Part shown: piece by piece, positions 10,966 to 22,060 of the stretch | Layout of the letters: every line of letters begins with the position of its first letter | How positions within the stretch are numbered: the first letter of the stretch is position 1 | Assembly: GCA_005784505.1 (NCBI GenBank) | Contig: VCAZ01000008.1 | Location: 7,644,763 to 7,708,762, forward strand | Source of the DNA: Bagarius yarrelli | Lineage: Eukaryota > Chordata > Actinopteri > Siluriformes > Sisoridae | Reading direction: 5' to 3' | DNA: 64,000 bases | Made by a program: the position numbers and the translations under genes | Notes under the pieces: model-generated | The model's input: the letters and a program-made list of their open reading frames with translations, nothing else | What the model was told of the DNA's origin: nothing | The model's database searches: none

Positions 10966-12085
10966 ATAAATTATTAATAAACCTATTAAAGCACCAGGCA
11001 TCATGTATATCCTAATCCATATATTGTGCCCTATAATTGCAGAACCAACAAATTAAAACAATCAGAGCAAAACAGTAAGATAAAAAAAATAATAATAAAA
11101 AATCTGAGACTTAAGCAAATCCAAAAACATAAACGCAAACCCAGCAACAGCACAGCAAAACCAAGGACAATAGCGAAAAAACAAAGATGCAACAACACCA
11201 AAATATATAGAATTATTTATTTAAAAACGCACATTTAATTAAAGGCACTAAAAAGGAAATAAATCATTTTTTAATGTAAAATTTCAATACTACATTAAGT
11301 GTGTATTTATATTTTAACATATTTAATTGCTTAATACTGCAAATATTTAAAACGTACATTGTTATGGTAATTTACTAACCTTGCAGATGTTTAGGTGGCT
11401 AAAAAGTGAGTGAAAAATTGTAAAAGCTTTTGAAAAAAACCAAGACATATTAAATAAAAGTGTGTAGTGAAAATACCAGAAGAAAACCAAAGATACAAAA
11501 GCAAACAGGACACTAGAAGACCAAACAATTCAATGACACACGATGACATATATATATATATATATATAACACAGTATACAAAAAGGGTGGGTTATTTTAA
11601 AAAAGGAATTATCAATTTTTGTTAATTTATTATCTACACGATTCTTTTTCCTGGTGTTATATTTATTTATCCAATTAGTCATAAGAATGTCATGTGACCT
11701 TGAATAAAAACTCTGCTTGCTGTTTTACGCTTAATAACGTGCTTTTGCATTGTTTTGTTTTTTGTTGGTTAATTCGATTCACACATCTGGGCCAGCGTAC
11801 ATTGACAATGACATTGGGATATGTAGATACGGTTGTTTTAATTAGAATTTATTTACTACAACAATTGTGCATTGCATTGAGTATTATTGTCAAATTAGAC
11901 GAAAACACCGAGCACTGATGGAAACTGATCAGGATGAAAACGCATTATTTGGTTCAAGGGAATGTTTTGGGTGAATGCAAGCAAAGAACGGAATCTTGGG
12001 GAAAAAAAAAAACAGGTTTGCAATTACTCCAAAACTGTGCGGAAAACAAACAATTACATTCATGAGTGCTTTTATTTGCTCCATG
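10966..12085. other. AT-rich intergenic sequence with (AT)n at 11548-11568
   Basis: A-rich sequence with a short TA dinucleotide array. The open frames here are low-complexity and show no protein family resemblance. Confidence 0.5.
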
Positions 12086-12089
12086 ATTG

Positions 12090-12640
12090 AGCAGTGCAGG
12101 CAGACAGAAGAAAGCAGACTAATTAACTCGCGCTTGAAATCCTTTATTCTTAGCGGGCTGTCACATTGATGGATGGCTGATTAAAGCCAATGAGATGGCT
12201 ATCAGTACATAACGGCAACACCACTGGAAAGATTTTTGCACTCGACAAAATATCACGCCGTTCTTCTAACGTAGCCCGGAAAAACCGTGGTCCATCTCTT
12301 TACACCGTGTGAGATCACATACTGCTCAAATTAAAGAAATGTAATGAATGGGTGGCTAGTGAAAGGAGAGAAAGAACGGACAGCCAGTACGTAATGCCAG
12401 CCGGGGCCCTAAATTGCCTGTTTCAGCCATCTTTTGATGAGATTTCTCATTAGAGGCCTATACAGATCACAGCTCTGGAAATATTACAGGATTAATTAAA
12501 ATGATAGGAATAGGGAGCTTCAGCTGTCAGTGGAGAGAGCGAGCTGTTCCAGAGTAATCATTGTTCTGATCAGAGGGCTATTGTATTCGCATAAAAGCAA
12601 GTACTGACAGCGGACAGTGGCTCGCATGTGTTTATCTTTA
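12090..12640. promoter_or_regulatory. candidate conserved noncoding element
   Basis: A repeat-free stretch of higher sequence complexity with homeodomain-type cores (TAATTAA at about 12119, ATTAATTAA at about 12491), a TGTCA site near 12160 and an E-box fused to TGTCA (CAGCTGTCAG at 12521). The candidate status rests on motif content and lack of repeats, not on alignment. Confidence 0.3.
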
Positions 12641-13245
12641 ATCCCAGGCCTGTTGCATGCTATATTTTTTTTCCACAAGCTCTTCGTTGATTAAGCATTC
12701 AGCCCGTTTATACTGCATGGGTTCAAAGGCTTCATTTACTTGCCAGCGTTCATCAGAGCATGTTTTTACACATTCTTCTTATTTAAAAAGTTCTGCATTC
12801 ATATTTGTCTCTACGTCGTCCAGGAACACACATGGACAGTAGGTCTGGTCTTCTAAGATAGCAAACATTTAAACATACAGACGTGGACTGAACTTCTTTT
12901 ACAAAAAATTCTTCGGTTCCAATAAGCTGTACGATATAAATAAATTTTAATTGGATTTGGATGGTTTTTAGGCAGTTTTTCATGTTACATACAAAAGATA
13001 TTATATCAACTCTCCACACATGAGGCAAATTCTGCCCACTCAGATCACACAGCTGTCTTATTCTAAGAGACAGACAGGAAATGATTGTCACTATATTGGA
13101 ACATGTTATAGGTCTTATTGTAGCCACGGGGGAACATCATCAGGCTTATCATCCATTATCTAACTATCTTGATCTACACATAAATCTGTGTTTATTAAAA
13201 CAAATATAGCCTTACACTTATTTTTATTTAACTTTAATTGGACCA

Positions 13246-13702
13246 AGATACTCTTCTTCCTCTCCTCGGCCGGTTTCCTTTTAGGGGTCACCACAGTGAA
13301 TCATCTATTTCTATCGAACCCTATTCTCTACATCCTCTTCATTCACGCAAACATATACCTCCTTTTTGGTGTTCCTCTATGCCTTCTGCCTTGTAGCTTT
13401 ATTACTAACATCCTCCTAACAATATATTTACTATCCCTCCTGTGTACATGTCCAAACCACATCAATCTGGCTTCGCTGACTTTCTCCCCAAAACATCTAA
13501 CATGAGCCGTCCCCCTGATGAACTCGTTCCTAATCCTGTCCAACCTTGTCACTCCCAAAGAAAACCTCAACATCTTCAGCTCTGCTACTTTCAGTTCTGC
13601 CACCACTGTCTCTAAACTATACAACATAGTTGGTCTCACCACTGTCTCTAAACCATACATCATAGCTGGTCTCACCACTGTCTTGTACACTTATCCCTTG
13701 AT
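13246..13702 (-). pseudogene. RTE-type LINE, C-terminal and 3' end
   Basis: The minus-strand translation gives AELKMLRFSLGVTRLDRIRN, then FIRGTAHV, RLMWFGHVHRRDSKYI, and RRHRGTPKRR. This is the C-terminal tail of RTE-clade reverse-transcriptase polyproteins. The stop region and the 3' end (GGTGACCCCTAAAAGG on the minus strand) follow at about 13267-13295. The 5' part is missing, as usual for truncated LINE insertions. The unit carries tandem micro-duplications (see findings). Confidence 0.85.
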
Positions 13703-13848
13703 TCTAGCTGATTTGCTAAGATAACCATTTAATGATAAAATCACATTTTATGCAAACTGTGGCCAAGATAGAAGGACATCCTTTAAACACAGGACATAAA
13801 TATCCTTTTTAAAAGCTTTAAATATGATGCTTTAATTAATAACATTAA

Positions 13849-14410
13849 AGGTACAATAGGGGATTGGCCTAAGAAATATTTTGATGTCTCTTCACATCTG
13901 GACAGCAATTATTAAGTTAAGTGGTGTAGATGTATTTATATATTCTGTAGAATGAATAGAATCAAGAAATGTTCATCCAATCAAAATGTTCGGTCCAAAC
14001 ATTATGATAGGCTTTCCTGCCTGCCTGTTAACATATGTGTGTGCAAATCCTCTGGAAACGTCTGAATAAAAACAGAGCAAAAAATTAATATTGATGTTGA
14101 ATTTTTATGCTGAAGTCAACCAAAGGAGTCAAAGGGTCTAAAAGATGATGTCTTGGTTGCAGTATTCCTTTTGGACAGATAGGTGTGATTTGATAGTAAA
14201 ACAGTTTATGTAGTTTGTGTAACTTTACAAATTAGTTAAACTACAGCAATAGTATGTAAATCAGTGACTTATTTTAGTACTGTTACTTACTGTTTTCTCT
14301 AAGTTTTCTCACCGGTAAATGACACATGATGTATTGTAGTAATGTCGTCTCTAGTTGTTTAGTCTGTGCGCAATTTATGCGTTCAGGAGGTGTGGCTACA
14401 GTTAGCACCT
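13849..14410 (+). mobile_element. TTAA-flanked nonautonomous DNA element (Kolobok-like), copy 1
   Basis: The element starts AGGTACAATAGG and ends TTAGCACCT, each flanked by TTAA (13845-13848 and 14411-14414). Short inverted AGGT...ACCT termini starting with a purine pair, plus a TTAA duplication, suggest the Kolobok superfamily; piggyBac would normally start CCC. No coding capacity is seen. A diverged copy in the opposite orientation lies at 15824-16439. Confidence 0.7.
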
Positions 14411-14414
14411 TTAA

Positions 14415-15823
14415 TCAATTGTTTGCAAATCATAAAATACACAGTCGATGATAAATACAACAGATTTTTAAGGTTTTAGCAGATAGCAGTTAGATCTGCT
14501 ACACAGTTAGACTGTCAGATCAAAAGCAGTATAACACGTTCAGTAAATTCAAAGCAACATAGAGCGCCAAAATACTTTCATTAATTTTTCTTGTGTTTAC
14601 ACTCCTTAACTTTACCTCTGGGCCTACTTCAGCTTGCGAAACAGTCTTTGCCTCTCTCGCCCTCTCTCTCCATGTGGCAGAATGTGGCAGGATTAAGGAA
14701 AACTCCTTTGGGCTCTGGAGAATCTGTGCTGCCTTCACATGCTGCTCGAAACCCTATGGGAGAGTGTCTTTCCCACCACACAACACCCCCCTCTCCCCAC
14801 GTTTCTTTTCTTCGCAAGTTACTTCAAAAAAATTCCCCTGATGGACACAATAGGTGCAAGAGTTATAACCTGCTGAGACCTGTTTCGTGCGTTATACTAA
14901 ATGAATAAAAATGCAGTTTTGGTGGATGGTGTCATTGTTTTTGACTTGTGTTCATAAGGCAGTATCAGGGATTTACCTCTGACTTTGTTGTGGGGCAATG
15001 CTGGAGAGCAGCAGGCACCAATAATGCAATTATAATCTGTTAAATCTCTCTTGTGATTGAACAGATGGAGCGAGGTTTTTATTGTCTTTACCAAAAAAAT
15101 GCTGCCTTTTATTTATAGCTCTAGACAGCAAGAAAGAGATAAATGTAAGAACAGTAAAGAATTTTAAATTGGGTTAAAATAATTATCCCTTATGGTATAA
15201 TTCGGGCTATCAGGGAGCCTCCAGGTTCCTCTACGTTTGTCATCCCTTATCAATTGCTTATTTTGCTTAGTGTGGTAGAGTTGAGGACTGTATAGGATCA
15301 GGATATTGTAGGTATGCTGTGATCTATTTATTTATTAAATCATTTTTTGCTGCATTTATTGGTTTATTCAGTCCTTATGAAAAGCTACTTCCTGCTCAGA
15401 GTCAATGTGATATACACCACACATTTTTTTCACATATTGACTTGTTTTTCAGAACAGTATTGGATAAAAAAGGCATTTTATTTAAATTGCATTTCTGTTA
15501 GCTTCTGTGATATCACAGCATTTTGTTTACCTTGAAGTTTAAAGCACTCATCATTGTGATCTTTATCAGATGACTGACGCTTCTCTGCTTTCAGAGTGAA
15601 AACATACGCTGGAGTCATACACAGTATTCACCTGCACCCTATCTAGCTTTGTTATTGCTTGACATAATGTACAGTATACACATCTAGGTGTATACTTATT
15701 TATGTTATTTCTGCAACTTTGAATTCTAAAAGAAGATATTAAAAAAAAAAGTTTTTTGCTACAGCACCTCATCCTTTTTGAATGTCCTGGACAAATATTA
15801 TTAGATGCTTTAGGATATCCTGG
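14415..15823. other. spacer between two inverted elements, unique sequence
   Basis: No transposase or other coding sequence was recognised. 14870-15090 has the look of repeat-free conserved sequence. The stretch 14590-14820 has several overlapping short frames on both strands but no family resemblance. Confidence 0.4.
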
Positions 15824-16439
15824 AAAATGCTAAGCCACACCTCCTGAACTTATAAATACACACAGACTAGATGACCAGAGAAGACAATACTACAATACAT
15901 TATGTGTCATTCACCGTCATTCAACTTATATTGCAGTTAATAACAGTACTAAACATAAAAATAGTACCCGATTACATGCTGCTGCTGTAGATGAGCTAAT
16001 TTGTAAAATTACACAAACTTCATAAGCTCTACAATACTATCCAAACACCAAAATACAATTACACTATATTCCTACCTGTCCAAAAGAAATACTGCAACCA
16101 TGACATCATTTTCCAGACCCGTTGACTCCTGTAGTCGATTCCAGCAAAGAAACTCACCAACAACGATATTAATTCAGATTTGTACTTCAAAGTACATTAT
16201 GAATGCGTATCCTGTCTGTGTAAACAGGAAGCGCAGAGGTTTTTCACATATATATGTTTATAAGCAGGTAGGAAAGCCTATCATAATGTTCGGATCGAAT
16301 ATTTTGATTAGCAGAACATTTCTTGGTCCTATGCCTTTCATATTTAGACCACTTAATGTATTAATTGTTATCGGGATGTGACGAGACTTTCAACCAGCAG
16401 AACAAAAAATGTTTTTGAAAATAATTGCCTGTTGTACCT
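15824..16439 (-). mobile_element. TTAA-flanked nonautonomous DNA element (Kolobok-like), copy 2
   Basis: On the minus strand this aligns by eye along nearly its whole length with 13849-14410. Shared phrases include GGAAAGCCTATCATAATGTT, GTCTGTGT, TTCAGGAGGTGTGGCT and GACACATAATGTATTGTAGT. The terminus GTACCT|TTAA is intact at 16440-16443. The other end (near 15824) is decayed. Confidence 0.7.
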
Positions 16440-16682
16440 TTAATGAAACTTTTTGACAATCAGGTCTTCATCACTCGCCTGTATTGCATGAATCAATTGT
16501 TTGCATTAATAAATAGTTTGAAGAAGTTTCATGTCACTGAAGTGACATTTGTCTTTTTGGTCTTTTTGTCCTTCACCTAAGCCTTTGTGTTAATATGCAA
16601 ATCTTTTTAAAATGAATAACTTGGCCCTTCAATAAGTACGCCTGCTTTAACCATGCTGGTTTATACAATTATCTTTTTTAGT

Positions 16683-16852
16683 GAAGAGGTGATAACTCGG
16701 TGGTTAAAGGTGTTAGATTCCTAACCAGAAGATTGTTGGTTTGATTCCCAGCCCCACCAGGTCACCAATGGTAGGCCCCTAAGCCTAGGCCTTTAACCCC
16801 TAATTAGCTGTATAAGTTACTCTGGATAAGGAGGTCTGCCAGAAATATAAAG
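16683..16852 (+). repeat. SINE family 1
   Basis: GGTGGTTAAAGGTGTTAGAT (A-box), TTGGTTTGATTCCCAGCCCC (B-box), GTAGGCCCCTAAGCC, CTCTGGATAAGGAGGTCTGC. A full-length but diverged copy. Confidence 0.82.
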
Positions 16853-17045
16853 TAATGTTAATCATGTGAAAGGAAACATCATACAGATACACATCAGGTT
16901 CGTGTGTTAAACTTCACCCGAAAAGTCAACCCATAAAGTCACATCACTTAAGACCTTTGTTTATCCAACTGCGCTTTTTTTTTACTGCAATACGTCAACA
17001 CAACGAAAGAATGCAGCCATGTTTATCAGGTATAAATAATGTTCA

Positions 17046-17124
17046 ATTCCAGGGCATTGAGCCAACAATCTCCTGATAAGTAGTCCAACACCCTCACCAC
17101 CACCATTCAAGATACCACTTCCCC
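17046..17124 (-). repeat. SINE family 1, head fragment
   Basis: Minus-strand head only: TTGAGCCAACAATCTCCTGA, GTCCAACACCCTCACC, ATACCACTTCCCC. Confidence 0.6.
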
Positions 17125-17224
17125 TGCAAATTAGGAAATTAGGAATACATTTTATTCATTTCAAAGCACACTCATGAGTACAATCTTTAAAATACACTCT
17201 TTCCTGAAACAAAAGTATACACAC

Positions 17225-17228
<4 letters not shown>

Positions 17229-17275
<47 letters not shown>
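17229..17275. repeat. (TA)n microsatellite
   Basis: An uninterrupted TA run of about 46 bases. Confidence 0.95.
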
Positions 17276-17277
<2 letters not shown>

Positions 17278-17589
17278 ATCCAGGTCTCCAGGTCTCCAGT
17301 AAAGAGGTTACTACTAAAGTTACCACTGTCCAAATGGGTGTGTGATTCAACTCAAAGCTAGAGAGATTTTTACAGCACTGTAGGGACACTGGCTTGGCTT
17401 TATTGTTGTTTTACAGCATTGTGTCTCTGAAAACAGCCGAGTGTTAAATTAATTTCACCCAATGATCTGACACAATAAAAAAAACCCAAATTAAATGTCT
17501 TGTAGGTTATTTTTCTTTGTAAGGACTGGACAAGTGTGGGGGGGGGAGAAAAGAGAGAGAGAGAGAAAAGTGGAAATACGGCAGGGCAG

Positions 17590-17860
17590 ACAGGGAGTAG
17601 CTGTGAGTAATTGTTTTGCTCTGTAACTAAAGCCCATCCTGGCCCTTTGGAGATAAGGTGCACTAAATCTGCTTGGATGTCCTGGAAGAGGAAGCGGCTG
17701 GAGGAGAGCAAACATGAGCCACATCAGCCTCTTTAAGATGAGCAAACTTGAAAAGTCCTTTCTTTTTATTAAAGGCGAGAAAGAACCCTATTATCTTTGC
17801 TCTCGGCTGTGCCACTTGCCTTAACATAGAGAAGTGCTATGCATTTATCAGGGCTAAAAA
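17590..17860. promoter_or_regulatory. candidate conserved noncoding element
   Basis: A repeat-free stretch with GC content above its surroundings, running from GGCAGACAGGGAGTAGCTGT to CTATGCATTTATCAGGGC. Overlapping short frames on the minus strand (17400-17745) show no recognisable protein. Conservation is inferred from texture only. Confidence 0.25.
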
Positions 17861-18355
17861 AAGCACTTGTGTGCATGTTTGAGAGAAAGAGGGAGAGACA
17901 GGAAGTGTTGCCGTACCATTAGACAAATGTATTAATAATGGTATAAACAAACCGCGGCCTGGTTATCAGATTAAATGACTATAATGGCCACTTTAATTTT
18001 AAAAATCTATAATAAAACTGGCTACCAAGTGCTGTAACTGAAGTGCGTTTTTTTGGAGATTGTGGTTTTAAATCTGGACAGTGATTGTGCTTTCTGGGAG
18101 ACAGAGACTCTATTATTCTCTCTCTTCCCTGCTGATTACAGTAATGCCAGCCGATCATGGGTAACTGTTAGCTCGTGTAAAGTATGTACAGAGCGCAGCT
18201 AGTGCTTACCTTCCCTGTGATGCAGCTGGTTGGCTTTGGTTGGTTTGGATGAGACACAAAATCCATCACCTTTTTAGGGGGTAGAATAGGAGAGAGATGA
18301 ATGTAGTCAGGTTTTTGTGTGCCATTGGTGGGCATGGTGTCTGATGTTGATACTA

Positions 18356-18453
18356 CATTTACATTTACAACATTTGGCAGACGCACTTATCAAGAACGAC
18401 TTACATTTATCTTTCAGGTATCAGTCCAAGACCTTAACCACTGAGCCACCACG
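18356..18453 (-). repeat. SINE family 1, fragment
   Basis: The tail CATTTGGCAGACGCACTTAT, GACTTACATTTATCT joined directly to the head end ACCTTAACCACTGAGCCACC. The middle is deleted. Confidence 0.75.
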
Positions 18454-18675
18454 TAAATTGTAGAATATCCAGTTCGAGAACAAAACTAATTTTGTGACAA
18501 TAAACTAATGAAAACAATAACTAAATAATTAAAAGTAAAATTTGTCACCCAAATTTTTTTTTTTTATTGGGCCACGCCAGCCCCGATGTCCTATCATTGA
18601 TCTGTAAGCCATCCTTAACATATATTTCGAAATAAAATACTGCTGTTTATTTGTATTGAGAAGTACAGATGCCGG

Positions 18676-18714
18676 AGACTATCATCACCACCACCACCAT
18701 CACCATCATCACGA
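18676..18714. repeat. (CAY)n trinucleotide repeat
   Basis: Imperfect CAT/CAC triplet array. Confidence 0.85.
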
Positions 18715-18970
18715 TCAGGAAAGCTATAGTGAGAAAGCCATGACTGTTTGTGTTTACACAAAGTGATAGAAATAACCATAGACAAATTCCAGTAACCGCA
18801 TGATACGATCAATAAAACATTGCATCTAACATCCTCCGGTGCAAATAAAAAGCTGCTGAGAGCAGAGGTAAATTACTAGATGGCAGTGAGAGAGGGAAAG
18901 AGTCTTGATAAAATATTTCCCAGTTATATCAGTCCTTTTCCACCTGCTAGCGATGATTGGACAAAGATTT

Positions 18971-19185
18971 GCCTGAGATATCAGTGTTGACTGGCAGAAG
19001 TGAGAAAGACCGTTTTTTTTTTGTAGAGTCACTCACAATATAAGTGTTATACAAATGCAGTAAAGTCATAGTTACAGCAATTACCTCTGCTCTGCTCTGC
19101 AAATTGAGCATGGATGATTAAATTATTTCATTAATATTAAATCTGAACACCACTGATGTCAATCACAGACCTCATCTTTATTCCC
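18971..19185. repeat. local duplication, copy A
   Basis: Shares GAGATATCAGTGTTGACTGG, TTTCATTAATATTAAATCTG and CACTGATGTCAATCACAGAC with 20541-20683. Copy A has about 70 extra bases in the middle (19040-19110). Confidence 0.75.
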
Positions 19186-19199
19186 ATCCGAATAACCAC

Positions 19200-20485
19200 A
19201 GGACATAAACAGCTGATGAACAATACTGGCTGTTGTACCAGTGTTTAGAGATGATCTTGTGCCCATTTTACACCTCACAAGTCGCAACCAGTGTAGCTGA
19301 CAGCCAAGCATAAAGCCAGCATTTAAATAGATTTTTCCAATTTTTTCTACTTTTTTGAGTTACTTGAGTTGCTAAAAATTAATTATTTAACTTCGCTACC
19401 TTTGTTTTTTTACAAGAAATGCAAAGTACCTAAAAAAATCTTTCAATTTCTTTGCAAGATTTATGAGCCAATTAAGATGCTAACCAATGATAAGGTGCAG
19501 CTTTGCAAGTAATAAATTAATAACAAAAATTAAAAAAAGATCTTGTGCCAGTTTGTGTCATTTTACATTCAGAGAAATAACCCTAAAGATCTTAACGTCT
19601 GTAGAGGATACCAACCGACCCTGTTATGATGATAACATCGATAAGCATCCCTGGATTCATGTTTCTCTGCTATATAGTTTCAGAAGCAATAAGGGTAAAC
19701 ACATCCTTCTACTTTTATTTATTTTCTTTTTTTAATTTTTTTTAAAACACTTGTGTGTTGTTTTTAAATTTTGTATTTATAGGTTAAATACTGTGCTAAT
19801 GCCTTTTCAAGAGCTAAGTACAGTTTGGTACTTTTTTTTACTATCTGACACTTGGGTATCGTTTTAATTAGAAAGATTCTGTTTCTGTTCTCTTTAGAAT
19901 TGTTTTGAGGTTTTGATGTAAATAAGGCCCAAAATCTTTTAGATATAAAACCTATTCATACAGTTGCAGATGATTACCATGAACAGAAATTAACAGCCAA
20001 TAGAACACTTACATGAGAAACTTTTTTCCAAAAATACTACAGCAAAAATAACCAGACTAAATAGTATAACTTTCATTAAACATTAATAAAGATGAATAAA
20101 TGGTATTAAAACAAGAACTCAAGAAAATAAGAAATAAGTGAATTTTCTATCCAAACTGTTTAGACAAACCTGACTGTGTTTCTAAGGATATTTTAATAAT
20201 TTTGCATATATTTATGATCTGTTCAAGAAAAAAAACATGAACGACAAATGTTTTCAGAGTTTATGCACTATGATAGGTTGCACTTTGCATGTTCAGCACA
20301 GAAAACAACCCATAAGTCCTAAATTGGGATCAATTTTATATGAATAGTTTACAAATCATTTTTTTTTTAAAGAAAATACTTATTTTATCCTACTAGTCAT
20401 ATAATTGTTCAGTACTACTACTTCTACTCAAATTAATTATTTCTTAAATAGCAATACTTTTCATGCTTTGGAAACTCATCCAACA
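19200..20485. other. AT-rich intergenic sequence
   Basis: Long AT-rich stretch between the two halves of a local duplication. No gene or named repeat was recognised. Confidence 0.45.
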
Positions 20486-20770
20486 CATGCAATTAGTAAG
20501 AACTGGTAGGATAAAAATGAAAAAATATCATAATTCAGTGCTTGAGATATCAGTGTTGACTGGCAGAAGTGATAAATACCGCATTTCTTTTTTGTAGTCA
20601 CTCACGATACTTGATAATTAAATAATTTCATTAATATTAAATCTAAACACCACTGATGTCAATCACAGACCTCATCTTCATTACAATTCCTGGAAGACAT
20701 GGCTGCCACATGCAATCAGTAAGAACTGGTAGGATAAAACCAAAAATAGCATAATTCAATGCTCCATAAA
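20486..20770. repeat. local duplication, copies B and flanking direct repeats
   Basis: The central part (20541-20683) matches 18971-19185. It is bracketed by a direct repeat: CATGCAATTAGTAAGAACTG at about 20487 and CATGCAATCAGTAAGAACTG at about 20711. Each is followed by GTAGGATAAAA and CATAATTCA. Confidence 0.75.
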
Positions 20771-20799
20771 GACTCTTGCTTATTTCCGCTCTTGTAGTT

Positions 20800-21010
20800 T
20801 TAGATATCATAGGCTGTAATCAAACAAAGTTAGAGGCCAGTAAGAGGTCATGGAGAACTATTCAACCATAAAGCTCTATAAAAAATGCCTTATGTTTTGG
20901 AGCAGTTGCTGTCCCTGAGCAGTCTCGGAAAAAATGAACAGCCCGTGATGACTGAGGCCATTTGCTCTTGCTCGTACTCACACCAGTGGACTTATTTACA
21001 ACCCAGCATG
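20800..21010. promoter_or_regulatory. candidate conserved noncoding element
   Basis: Repeat-free and of higher complexity than its surroundings (for example GCAGTTGCTGTCCCTGAGCA, CCCGTGATGACTGAGGCC). No coding resemblance. The inference is weak. Confidence 0.2.
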
Positions 21011-21345
21011 GGCTTCCTTTAAGACAATAAGTATCTGAGAAAAAAGAGAAAAAAGAAAAAGACACTGACTCGGAGAGAAGTTATGCCTAAAAAATTGTCA
21101 GTTTATAGATTTTTCACATTAACACAATCTGTAATACAGGTTTGTTGCACTTTAATATTTAATTCATACAAAACTAGATAAATAACATTTTTGTGGTTTT
21201 GAACTATTTATTTTGCAGCAAACAATTCCAGATAATTATTTAGACAATATAGTGATATAGTGACGGTACCACCAGTCACTGTTGGTAATCTTTTAAAACA
21301 CCTATATACGGACCACACCGTGCACTCTATTACTGTCTGGTCTGA

Positions 21346-21501
21346 CAACCGTGGGGGGGGGGTGTCAATCTCGGTCCTGGAGGGGCGGTCTCATGCAGAG
21401 TTTAGCTCAAACCAACTAATCAAGATCTTGCTAGGTAAACTTGAAACTTACAGGTAGGTGTGTTGAGGCAAGTCCTCCAGGACCTGGATTGCCCACCCCT
21501 G
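21346..21501. mobile_element. hAT-type MITE, shortened copy
   Basis: Same family as 1797-1989: CAATCTCGGTCCTGGAGGGG, CATGCAGAGTTTAGCTC, CTAATCAAGATCTTGCTAGG, GGTGTGTTGAGGCAAGT, ending in TTGCCCACCCCTG. A G-run has expanded at the left end and part of the right arm is missing. Confidence 0.8.
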
Positions 21502-21513
21502 GCATAAGATATA

Positions 21514-21702
21514 CTAGACTCTTTTCTTGCGATATTCATTGACACCTTTTTTCAGCAATCTGCTCATACCTCCCTCCAGCGCGTCGACACCAGCTGTATG
21601 TCTTCCTTCCTGCAGCTCAGGAATGTAGACACAGTCGTCTTTTATTTCCCGTCTCTCATTCCTTTTCACTTTCTTGCTATTGTCCTCAATAAAGGCATCC
21701 AT
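21514..21702 (-). CDS. unidentified small ORF, possible exon or retrocopy fragment
   Basis: A 62-codon frame starting MDAFIEDNSKKVKRNERR and ending EYRKKRV. It is very charged (many Lys, Arg, Glu), with no membrane segment. It stands out from the other short frames here because its composition is not low-complexity and its bases at codon third positions look unforced. The frame stays open upstream to a TGA at about 21736, and an AG (CACACAG) near 21717 could serve as a splice acceptor. Its right neighbour is a dispersed repeat (21725 on) and its left neighbour is a MITE. I do not recognise the family. It may be a chance frame, a fossil exon or part of a transposon. Confidence 0.2.
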   Translation of the reverse strand: MDAFIEDNSKKVKRNERREIKDDCVYIPELQEGRHTAGVDALEGGMSRLLKKGVNEYRKKRV

Positions 21703-21724
21703 TTGGGGTGAAACTCCTCTGTGT

Positions 21725-22060
21725 GTCAGGTCAAGTCACCTTTATTTATATAGCACAATATATACCATACAAAATTAAATAAAAAAAGACAGAATGAAAA
21801 ACACTCTAACTAATATCTGTAAATTAAGAGTCCTCAGCTAAGCAAGCAGCAAGGAACCAAAACTCTATTGGAATAAAAACCTTGAGAGAAACCAGGCTCA
21901 GTCGAGGAGTCAGTTCGTCCTCTAATCAGACAAACCGGCAGATTTTTCCATGCTGCAGTATATTTTTTTTTGTGATCTTGTCTGGATGGCCATCTAGAAG
22001 ACAAGGTCATCACAGGGAAACTGCCACTAAGGGCTTATTGTCTCTTTGTCTATCTGCCAG
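21725..22060 (-). repeat. dispersed teleost repeat D (minus strand)
   Basis: CACCTTTATTTATATAGCAC, then TCTGTAAATTAAGAGTCC, GGAACCAAAACTC, CTTGAGAGAAACCAGGCTCA and GACAAGGTCATCAC. The same order occurs at 37020-37262, and the plus-strand counterpart is at 27240-27730. The superfamily is unknown to me. Confidence 0.7.

Noticed and set aside
11026..11238. Lys/Asn-rich 70-codon frame
   Set aside because: A-rich low-complexity sequence.
13849..13880. piggyBac origin for the TTAA-flanked elements
   Set aside because: piggyBac ends normally start with CCC, whereas these start AGGT, which fits Kolobok better. The assignment remains tentative.
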